NCBI GenBank assembly: GCA_964057225.1
Contig: OZ059900.1
Coordinates: 23,203,638 to 23,267,637, forward strand
Direction: 5' to 3'
Length of the DNA: 64,000 nucleotides
DNA from: Auanema rhodensis
Lineage: Eukaryota; Nematoda; Chromadorea; Rhabditida; Rhabditidae
Part shown: positions 52,521 to 62,845 of the stretch, piece after piece
Layout of the letters: the number at the start of each line of letters is the position of its first letter
Position numbering within the stretch: position 1 is the first letter of the stretch
The notes under the pieces: model-generated
The model's input: the letters and a program-made list of their open reading frames with translations, nothing else
Databases searched by the model: none
Told to the model about the DNA's origin: nothing
Program-made: the position numbers and the translations under genes

Positions 52521-54571
52521 AATATTAGCCATAAGGGGCGTGCCCTCAGAATATGCTAATTTCCTTAATTTTCTAACCCCTGTTTTTTTGTCGTGAAAGT
52601 GGAACTAGACGTTGTACGAACAATTTTGAGCTAGGTTTCATTGACATTGCATGAGTTTGAACACATGAAATCGTAAGTCAAAACCTTGTTTACAGCGAAA
52701 TTTCCAAAAACTGGTTTTCCAGCATAATAAAATATTTCTCGTGGGAAATACTGTGTTTTTGTATTTTTCTAGTGTTCAGCATGTAAAATGCTTCATTTTA
52801 GTATGTAACACGCTGAAATTCGTTGCATTTGACGACTCATATGAACAAAAATCGATTTAATCAATATTAGCCATAAGGGGCGTGCCCTCAGAATATGCTA
52901 ATTTCCTTAATTTTCTAACCCCTGTTTTTTTGTCGTGAAAGTGGAACTAGACGTTGTACGAACAATTTTGAGCTAGGTTTCATTGACATTGCATGAGTTT
53001 GAACACATGAAATCGTAAGTCAAAACCTTGTTTACAGCGAAATTTCCAAAAACTGGTTTTCCAGCATAATAAAATATTTCTCATGGGAAATACTGTGTTT
53101 TTGTACTTTTCTAGTGTTCAGCATGTAAAATGCTTCATTTTAGTATGTAACACGCTGAAATTCGTTGCATTTGACGACTCATATGAACAAAAATCGATTT
53201 AATCAATATTAGCCATAAGGGGCGTGCCCTCAGAATATGCTAATTTCCTTAATTTTCTAACCCCTGTTTTTTTGTCGTGAAAGTGGAACTAGACGTTGTA
53301 CAAACAATTTTGAGCTAGGTTTCATTGACATTGCAAGAGTTTGAACACATGAAATCGTAAGTCAAAACCTTGTTTACAGCGAAATTTCCAAAAACTGGTT
53401 TTCCAGCATAATAAAATATTTCTCATGAGAAATACTGTGTTTTTGTATTTTTCTAGTGTTCAGCATGTAAAATGCTTCATTTAAGTATGTAACACGCTGA
53501 AATTCGTTGCATTTGACTACTCATATGAACAAAAATCGATTTAATCAATATTAGCCATAAGGGGCGTGCCCTCAGAATATGCTAATTTCCTTAATTTTCT
53601 AACCCCTGTTTTTTTGTCGTGAAAGTGGAACTAGACGTTGTACAAACAATTTTGAGCTAGGTTTCATTGACATTGCATGAGTTTGAACACATGAAATCGT
53701 AAGTCAAAACCTTGTTTACAGCGAAATTTCCAAAAACTGGTTTACCAGCATAATAAAATATTTCTCATGAGAAATACTGTGTTTTTGTATTTTTCTAGTG
53801 TTCAGCATGTAAAATGCTTCATTTTAGTATGTAACACGCTGAAATTCGTTGCATTTGACGACTCATACGAACAAAAATCGATTTAATCAATATTAGCCAT
53901 AAGGGGCGTGCCCTCAGAATATGCTAATTTACTTAATTTTCTAACCCCTGTTTTTTTGTCGTGAAAGTGGAACTAGACGTTGTACAAACAATTTTGAGCT
54001 AGGTTTCATTGACATTGCATGAGTTTGAACACATGAAATCGTAAGTCAAAACCTTGTTTACAGCGAAATTTCCAAAAACTGGTTTTCCAGCATAATAAAA
54101 TATTTCTCATGGGAAATACTGTGTTTTGGTATTTTTCTAGTGTTCAGCATGTAAAATGCTTCATTTTAGTATGTAACACGCTGAAATTCGTTGCATTTGA
54201 CGACTCATATGAACAAAAATCGATTTAATCAATATTAGCCATAAGGGGCGTGCCCTCAGAATATGCTAATTTCCTTAATTTTCTAACCCCTGTATTTTGT
54301 CGTGAAAGTGGAACTAGACGTTGTAGGAACAATTTTGAGCTAGGTTTCATTGACATTGCATGAGTTTGAACACATGAAATCGTAAGTCAAAACCTTGTTT
54401 ACAGCGAAATTTCCAAAAACTGGTTTTCCAGCATAATAAAATATTTCTCATGGGAAATACTTAGTTTTTGTATTTTTCTAGTGTTCAGCATGTAAAATGC
54501 TTCATTTTAGTATGTAACACGCTGAAATTCGTTGCATTTGACGACTCATATGAACAAAAATCGATTTAATC
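52521..54571 (+). repeat. 6-monomer HOR (7-mer lacking its first monomer)
   Basis: The six monomers match positions two to seven of the preceding 7-monomer unit: CGTGGG, GTACTTTTC, GCAAGAG with GACTACTC, TTTACCAG, TTTACTTAA, and CTGTATTTTGTC with CTTAGTTTTT. The GTGAAACTAG monomer is missing, giving a 2051 bp offset. The GCAAGAG copy has TTTTTCTAG instead of TTTTGCTAG. Confidence 0.88.
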
Positions 54572-55939
54572 AATATTAGCCATAAGGGGCGTGCCCTCAG
54601 AATATGCTAATTTCCTTAATTTTCTAACCCCTGTTTTTTTGTCGTGAAAGTGGAACTAGACGTTGTACAAACAATTTTGAGCTAGGTTTCATTGACATTG
54701 CATGAGTTTGAACACATGAAATCGTAAGTCAAAACCTTGTTTACAGCGAAATTTCCAAAAACTGGTTTTCCAGCATAATAAAATTTTTCTCATGGGAAAT
54801 ACTGTGTTTTTGTATTTTTCTAGTGTTCAGCATGTAAAATAATTCATTTTAGTATGTAACACGCTGAAATTCGTTGCATTTGACGACTCATATGAACAAA
54901 AATCGATTTAATCAATATTAGCCATAAGGGGCGTGCCCTCAGAATATGCTAATTTCCTAAACTTTCTAACCCCTGTTTTTTTGTCGTGAAAGTGGAACTA
55001 GACGTTGTACGAACAATTTTGAGCTAGGTTTCATTGACATTGCAAGAGTTTGAACACATGAAATCGTAAGTCAAAACCTTGTTTACAGCGAAATTTCCAA
55101 AAACTGGTTTTCCAGCATAATAAAATATTTCTCATGGGAAAAACTGTGTTTTTGTATTTTTTTAGTGTTCAGCATGTAAAATATTTCATTTTAGTATGTA
55201 ACACGCTGAAATTCGTTGCATTTGACGACTCATATGAACAAAAATCGATTTAATCAATATTAGCCATAAGGGGCGTGCCCTCAGAATATGCTAATTTCCT
55301 TAATTTTCTAACCCCTGTTTTTTTGTCGTGAAAGTGGAACTAGACGTTGTACAAACAATTTTGAGCTAGGTTTCATTGACATTGCATGAGTTTGAACACA
55401 TGAAATCGTAAGTCAAAACCTTGTTTACAGCGAAATTTCCAAAAACTGGTTTTCCAGCATAATAAAATATTTCTCATGGGAAATACTGTGTTTTTGTATT
55501 TTTCTAGTGTTCAGCATGTAAAATGCTTCATTTTAGTATGTAACACGCTGAAATTCGTTGCATTTGACTACTCATATGAACAAAAATCGATTTAATCAAT
55601 ATTAGCCATAAGGGGCGTGCCCTCAGAATATGCTAATTTCCTTAATTTTCTAACCCCTGTTTTTTTGTCGTGAAAGTGGAACTAGACGTTGTACAAACAA
55701 TTTTGAGCTAGGTTTCATTGACATTGCATGAGTTTGAACACATGAAATCGTAAGTCAAAACCTTGTTTACAGCGAAATTTCCAAAAACTGGTTTTCCAGC
55801 ATAATAAAATATTTCTCATGAGAAATACTGTGTTTTTGTATTTTTCTAGTGTTCAGTATGTAAAATGCTTCATTTTAGTATGTAACACGCTGAAATTCGT
55901 TGCATTTGACGACTCATATGAACAAAAATCGATTTAATC
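53889..55939 (+). repeat. 11-monomer-period HOR, copy 1 of six shared monomers
   Basis: Six monomers in order: AATTTACTTAA; CTGTATTTTGTC with CTTAGTTTTT; AAAATTTTTCTC with AATAATTC; CCTAAACTT with GCAAGAG, GGGAAAAAC and ATATTTC; TACAAAC with GACTACTC; CATGAG with TTCAGTATG. The same six recur at 57649-59699, 3760 bp or eleven monomers later. The first two overlap the preceding 6-monomer unit. Confidence 0.88.
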
Positions 55940-57306
55940 AATATTAGCCATAAGGGGCGTGCCCTCAGAATATGCTAATTTCCTTAATTTTCTAACCCCT
56001 GTTTTTTTGTCGTGAAAGTGGAACTAGACGTTGTACGAACAATTTTGAGCTAGGTTTCATTGACATTGCATGAGTTTGAACACATGAAATCGTATGTCAA
56101 AACCTTGTTTACAGCGAAATTTCCAAAAACTGGTTTTCCAGCATAATAAAATATTTCTCATGGGAAAAACTGTGTTTTTGTATTTTTTAGTGTTCAGCAT
56201 GTAAAATGCTTCATTTTAGTATGTAACACGCTGAAATTCGTTGCAGTTGACGACTCATATGAACAAAAATCGATTTAATCAATATTAGCCATAAGGGGCG
56301 TGCCCTCAGAATATGCTAATTTCTCAAACTTTCTAACCCCTGTTTTTTTGTCGTGAAAGTGGAACTAGACGTTGTACAAACAATTTTGAGCTAGGTTTCA
56401 TTGACATTGCATGAGTTTGAACATATGAAATCGTAAGTCAAAACCTTGTTTACAGCGAAATTTCCAAAAACTGGTTTTCAAGCATAATAAAATATTTCTC
56501 ATGGGAAATACTGTGTTTTTGTATTTTTCTAGTGTTCAGCATGTAAAATGCTTCATTTTAGTTTGTAACACGCTGAAATTCGTTGCATTTGACGACTCAT
56601 ATGAACAAAAATCGATTTAATCAATATTAGCCATAAGGGGCGTGCCCTCAGAATATGCTAATTTCCTTAATTTTCTAACCCCTGTTTTTTTGTCGTGAAA
56701 GTGGAACTAGACGTTGTACAAACAATTTTGAGCTAGGTTTCATTGACATTGCATGAGTTTGAACACATGAAATCGTAAGTCAAAACCTTGTTTACAGCGA
56801 AATTTCCAAAAACTGGTTTTCCAGCATAATAAAATTTTTCTCATGGGAAATACTGTGTTTTTGTATTTTTCTAGTGTTCAGCATGTAAAATAATTCATTT
56901 TAGTATGTAACACGCTGAAATTCGTTGCATTTGACGACTCATATGAACAAAAATCGATTTAATCAATATTAGCCATAAGGGGCGTGCCCTCAGAATATGC
57001 TAATTTCCTAAACTTTCTAACCCCTGTTTTTTTGTCGTGAAAGTGGAACTAGACGTTGTACGAACAATTTTGAGCTAGGTTTCATTGACATTGCAAGAGT
57101 TTGAACACATGAAATCGTAAGTCAAAACCTTGTTTACAGCGAAATTTCCAAAAACTGGTTTTCCAGCATAATAAAATATTTCTCATGGGAAAAACTGTGT
57201 TTTTGTATTTTTTTAGTGTTCAGCATGTAAAATATTTCATTTTAGTATGTAACACGCTGAAATTCGTTGCATTTGACGACTCATATGAACAAAAATCGAT
57301 TTAATC

Positions 57307-57648
57307 AATATTAGCCATAAGGGGCGTGCCCTCAGAATATGCTAATTTCCTAAACTTTCTAACCCCTGTTTTTTTGTCGTGAAAGTGGAACTAGACGTTG
57401 TACGAACAATTTTGAGCTAGGTTTCATTGACATTGCAAGAGTTTGAACACATGAAATCGTAAGTCAAAACCTTGTTTACAGCGAAATTTCCAAAAACTGG
57501 TTTACCAGCATAATAAAATATTTCTCATGAGAAATACTGTGTTTTTGTATTTTTCTAGTGTTCAGCATGTAAAATGCTTCATTTTAGTATGTAACACGCT
57601 GAAATTCGTTGCATTTGACGACTCATACGAACAAAAATCGATTTAATC
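57307..57648 (+). repeat. Mosaic monomer (recombination product)
   Basis: The left part carries CCTAAACTT, TACGAAC and GCAAGAG, as in monomers 54914 and 56965. The right part carries GGTTTACCAG, CATGAG and CATACGAAC, as in 49103, 51496 and 53547. The switch lies between consensus ~134 and ~193. What follows is the normal successor of the right-hand type, so this is the crossover monomer of the 11-monomer duplication. Confidence 0.88.
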
Positions 57649-59699
57649 AATATTAGCCATAAGGGGCGTGCCCTCAGAATATGCTAATTTACTTAATTTT
57701 CTAACCCCTGTTTTTTTGTCGTGAAAGTGGAACTAGACGTTGTACAAACAATTTTGAGCTAGGTTTCATTGACATTGCATGAGTTTGAACACATGAAATC
57801 GTAAGTCAAAACCTTGTTTACAGCGAAATTTCCAAAAACTGGTTTTCCAGCATAATAAAATATTTCTCATGGGAAATACTGTGTTTTGGTATTTTTCTAG
57901 TGTTCAGCATGTAAAATGCTTCATTTTAGTATGTAACACGCTGAAATTCGTTGCATTTGACGACTCATATGAACAAAAATCGATTTAATCAATATTAGCC
58001 ATAAGGGGCGTGCCCTCAGAATATGCTAATTTCCTTAATTTTCTAACCCCTGTATTTTGTCGTGAAAGTGGAACTAGACGTTGTAGGAACAATTTTGAGC
58101 TAGGTTTCATTGACATTGCATGAGTTTGAACACATGAAATCGTAAGTCAAAACCTTGTTTACAGCGAAATTTCCAAAAACTGGTTTTCCAGCATAATAAA
58201 ATATTTCTCATGGGAAATACTTAGTTTTTGTATTTTTCTAGTGTTCAGCATGTAAAATGCTTCATTTTAGTATGTAACACGCTGAAATTCGTTGCATTTG
58301 ACGACTCATATGAACAAAAATCGATTTAATCAATATTAGCCATAAGGGGCGTGCCCTCAGAATATGCTAATTTCCTTAATTTTCTAACCCCTGTTTTTTT
58401 GTCGTGAAAGTGGAACTAGACGTTGTACAAACAATTTTGAGCTAGGTTTCATTGACATTGCATGAGTTTGAACACATGAAATCGTAAGTCAAAACCTTGT
58501 TTACAGCGAAATTTCCAAAAACTGGTTTTCCAGCATAATAAAATTTTTCTCATGGGAAATACTGTGTTTTTGTATTTTTCTAGTGTTCAGCATGTAAAAT
58601 AATTCATTTTAGTATGTAACACGCTGAAATTCGTTGCATTTGACGACTCATATGAACAAAAATCGATTTAATCAATATTAGCCATAAGGGGCGTGCCCTC
58701 AGAATATGCTAATTTCCTAAACTTTCTAACCCCTGTTTTTTTGTCGTGAAAGTGGAACTAGACGTTGTACGAACAATTTTGAGCTAGGTTTCATTGACAT
58801 TGCAAGAGTTTGAACACATGAAATCGTAAGTCAAAACCTTGTTTACAGCGAAATTTCCAAAAACTGGTTTTCCAGCATAATAAAATATTTCTCATGGGAA
58901 AAACTGTGTTTTTGTATTTTTTTAGTGTTCAGCATGTAAAATATTTCATTTTAGTATGTAACACGCTGAAATTCGTTGCATTTGACGACTCATATGAACA
59001 AAAATCGATTTAATCAATATTAGCCATAAGGGGCGTGCCCTCAGAATATGCTAATTTCCTTAATTTTCTAACCCCTGTTTTTTTGTCGTGAAAGTGGAAC
59101 TAGACGTTGTACAAACAATTTTGAGCTAGGTTTCATTGACATTGCATGAGTTTGAACACATGAAATCGTAAGTCAAAACCTTGTTTACAGCGAAATTTCC
59201 AAAAACTGGTTTTCCAGCATAATAAAATATTTCTCATGGGAAATACTGTGTTTTTGTATTTTTCTAGTGTTCAGCATGTAAAATGCTTCATTTTAGTATG
59301 TAACACGCTGAAATTCGTTGCATTTGACTACTCATATGAACAAAAATCGATTTAATCAATATTAGCCATAAGGGGCGTGCCCTCAGAATATGCTAATTTC
59401 CTTAATTTTCTAACCCCTGTTTTTTTGTCGTGAAAGTGGAACTAGACGTTGTACAAACAATTTTGAGCTAGGTTTCATTGACATTGCATGAGTTTGAACA
59501 CATGAAATCGTAAGTCAAAACCTTGTTTACAGCGAAATTTCCAAAAACTGGTTTTCCAGCATAATAAAATATTTCTCATGAGAAATACTGTGTTTTTGTA
59601 TTTTTCTAGTGTTCAGTATGTAAAATGCTTCATTTTAGTATGTAACACGCTGAAATTCGTTGCATTTGACGACTCATATGAACAAAAATCGATTTAATC
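57649..59699 (+). repeat. 11-monomer-period HOR, copy 2 of six shared monomers
   Basis: This segment repeats 53889-55939 with identical marker order and length (2051 bp), including TTTGGTA, CTTAGTTTTT, AAAATTTTTCTC and TTCAGTATG. It follows directly after the mosaic monomer at 57307, which marks the join created by the duplication. Confidence 0.88.
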
Positions 59700-61067
59700 A
59701 ATATTAGCCATAAGGGGCGTGCCCTCAGAATATGCTAATTTCCTAAACTTTCTAACCCCTGTTTTTTTGTCGTGAAAGTGGAACTAGACGTTGTACGAAC
59801 AATTTTGAGCTAGGTTTCATTGACATTGCAAGAGTTTGAACACATGAAATCGTAAGTCAAAACCTTGTTTACAGCGAAATTTCCAAAAACTGGTTTTCCA
59901 GCATAATAAAATATTTCTCATGGGAAAAACTGTGTTTTTGTATTTTTTTAGTGTTCAGCATGTAAAATATTTCATTTTAGTATGTAACACGCTGAAATTC
60001 GTTGCATTTGACGACTCATATGAACAAAAATCGATTTAATCAATATTAGCCATAAGGGGCGTGCCCTCAGAATATGCTAATTTCCTAAACTTTCTAACCC
60101 CTGTTTTTTTGTCGTGAAAGTGGAACTAGACGTTGTACAAACAATTTTGAGCTAGGTTTCATTGACATTGCATGAGTTTGAACACATGAAATCGTAAGTC
60201 AAAACCTTGTTTACAGCGAAATTTCCAAAAACTGGTTTTCCAGCATAATAAAATATTTCTCATGAGAAATACTGTGTTTTTGTATTTTTCTAGTGTTCAG
60301 CATGTAAAATGCTTCATTTTAGTATGTAACACGCTGAAATTCGTTGCATTTGACGACTCATATGAACAAAAATCGATTTAATCAATATTAGCCATAAGGG
60401 GCGTGCCCTCAGAATATGCTAATTTCCTTAATTTTCTAACCCCTGTTTTTTTGTCGTGAAAGTGGAACTAGACGTTGTACAAACAATTTTGAGCTAGGTT
60501 TCATTGACATTGCATGAGTTTGAACACATGAAATCGTAAGTCAAAACCTTGTTTACAGCGAAATTTCCAAAAACTGGTTTTCCAGCATAATAAAATATTT
60601 CTCATGGGAAATACTGTGTTTTTGTATTTTTCTAGTGTTCAGCATGTAAAATGCTTCATTTTAGTATGTAACACGCTGAAATTCGTTGCATTTGACGACT
60701 CATATGAACAAAAATCGATTTAATCAATATTAGCCATAAGGGGCGTGCCCTCAGAATATGCTAATTTCCTTAATTTTCTAACCCCTGTTTTTTGTCGTGA
60801 AAGTGGAACTAGACGTTGTAGGAACAATTTTGAGCTAGGTTTCATTGACATTGCATGAGTTTGAACACATGAAATCGTAAGTCAAAACCTTGTTTACAGC
60901 GAAATTTCCAAAAACTGGTTTTCCAGCATAATAAAATATTTCTCATGGGAAATACTGTGTTTTTGTATTTTTCTAGTGTTCAGCATGTAAAATGCTTCAT
61001 TTTAGTATGTAACACACTGAAATTCGTTGCATTTGACTACTCATCAGTTCAGCATGTAAAATGCTTC
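59700..61067 (+). repeat. 4-monomer segment duplicated at the window end
   Basis: Order: CCTAAACTT/GCAAGAG/ATATTTC; CCTAAACTT/TACAAAC/CATGAG; TACAAAC/CATGGG; T6/TAGGAAC. The same four types appear at 62846-64000, where the window cuts the last one. The right limit is approximate because the last monomer here becomes the composite described at 60726. Confidence 0.8.
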
Positions 61068-61135
61068 ATTTAAGTATGTAACACGCTGAAATTCGTTGCA
61101 TTTGACTACTCATATGAACAAAAATCGATTTAATC
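60726..61135 (+). repeat. 410 bp composite monomer with partial duplication
   Basis: A T6/TAGGAAC monomer runs to GACTACTCAT (consensus 320, base 61044). It is followed by CA and then resumes at GTTCAGC (consensus 254, base 61047) to a normal end. The dyad cassette, consensus 254-320, is therefore present twice. The two cassette copies are not identical: the first has TTTTAG and CACACTG, the second TTTAAG and CACGCTG. The second copy thus came from another monomer, for example a type like 49022-49075, rather than by local slippage. Confidence 0.93.
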
Positions 61136-62503
61136 AATATTAGCCATAAGGGGCGTGCCCTCAGAATATGCTAATTTCCTTAATTTTCTAACCCCTGTTT
61201 TTTTGTCGTGAAAGTGGAACTAGACGTTGTACAAACAATTTTGAGCTAGGTTTCATTGACATTGCATGAGTTTGAACACATGAAATCGTAAGTCAAAACC
61301 TTGTTTACAGCGAAATTTCCAAAAACTGGTTTACCAGCATAATAAAATATTTCTCATGAGAAATACTGTGTTTTTGTATTTTTCTAGTGTTCAGCATGTA
61401 AAATGCTTCATTTTAGTATGTAACACGCTGAAATTCGTTGCATTTGACGACTCATATGAACAAAAATCGATTTAATCAATATTAGCCATAAGGGGCGTGC
61501 CCTCAGAATATGCTAATTTCCTTAATTTTCTAACCCCTGTTTTTTTGTCGTGAAAGTGGAACTAGACGTTGTACAAACAATTTTGAGCTAGGTTTCATTG
61601 ACATTGCATGAGTTTGAACACATGAAATCGTAAGTCAAAACCTTGTTTACAGCGAAATTTCCAAAAACTGGTTTTCCAGCATAATAAAATATTTCTCATG
61701 GGAAATACTGTGTTTTTGTATTTTTCTAGTGTTCAGCATGTAAAATGCTTCATTTTAGTATGTAACACGCTGAAATTCGTTGCATTTGACGACTCATATG
61801 AACAAAAATCGATTTAATCAATATTAGCCATAAGGGGCGTGCCCTCAGAATATGCTAATTTCCTAAACTTTCTAACCCCTGTTTTTTTGTCGTGAAAGTG
61901 GAACTAGACGTTGTACGAACAATTTTGAGCTAGGTTTCATTGACATTGCAAGAGTTTGAACACATGAAATCGTAAGTCAAAACCTTGTTTACAGCGAAAT
62001 TTCCAAAAACTGGTTTTCCAGCATAATAAAATATTTCTCATGGGAAAAACTGTGTTTTTGTATTTTTCTAGTGTTCAGCATGTAAAATGCTTCATTTTAG
62101 TATGTAACACGCTGAAATTCGTTGCATTTGACGACTCATATGAACAAAAATCGATTTAATCAATATTAGCCATAAGGGGCGTGCCCTCAGAATATGCTAA
62201 TTTCCTTAATTTTCTAACCCCTGTTTTTTTGTCGTGAAAGTGGAACTAGACGTTGTACAAACAATTTTGAGCTAGGTTTCATTGACATTGCATGAGTTTG
62301 AACACATGAAATCGTAAGTCAAAACCTTGTTTACAGCGAAATTTCCAAAAACTGGTTTTCCAGCATAATAAAATTTTTCTCATGGGAAATACTGTGTTTT
62401 TGTATTTTTCTAGTGTTCAGCATGTAAAATAATTCATTTTAGTATGTAACACGCTGAAATTCGTTGCATTTGACGACTCATATGAACAAAAATCGATTTA
62501 ATC

Positions 62504-62845
62504 AATATTAGCCATAAGGGGCGTGCCCTCAGAATATGCTAATTTCCTTAATTTTCTAACCCCTGTTTTTTTGTCGTGAAAGTGGAACTAGACGTTGTAC
62601 GAACAATTTTGAGCTAGGTTTCATTGACATTGCAAGAGTTTGAACACATGAAATCGTAAGTCAAAACCTTGTTTACAGCGAAATTTCCAAAAACTGGTTT
62701 TCCAGCATAATAAAATATTTCTCATGAGAAATACTGTGTTTTTGTATTTTTCTAGTGTTCAGTATGTAAAATGCTTCATTTTAGTATGTAACACGCTGAA
62801 ATTCGTTGCATTTGACGACTCATATGAACAAAAATCGATTTAATC
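62504..62845 (+). repeat. Second mosaic monomer
   Basis: The left part has TACGAAC and GCAAGAG, and the right part has CATGAG and TTCAGTATG. Other monomers keep these features separate (54914-type and 55598/59358-type). It follows an AAAATTTTTCTC monomer and precedes a CCTAAACTT monomer, which are the usual left neighbour of the first parent and the right neighbour of the second. That is the expectation for an exchange inside the monomer, between consensus ~134 and ~222. Confidence 0.75.
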
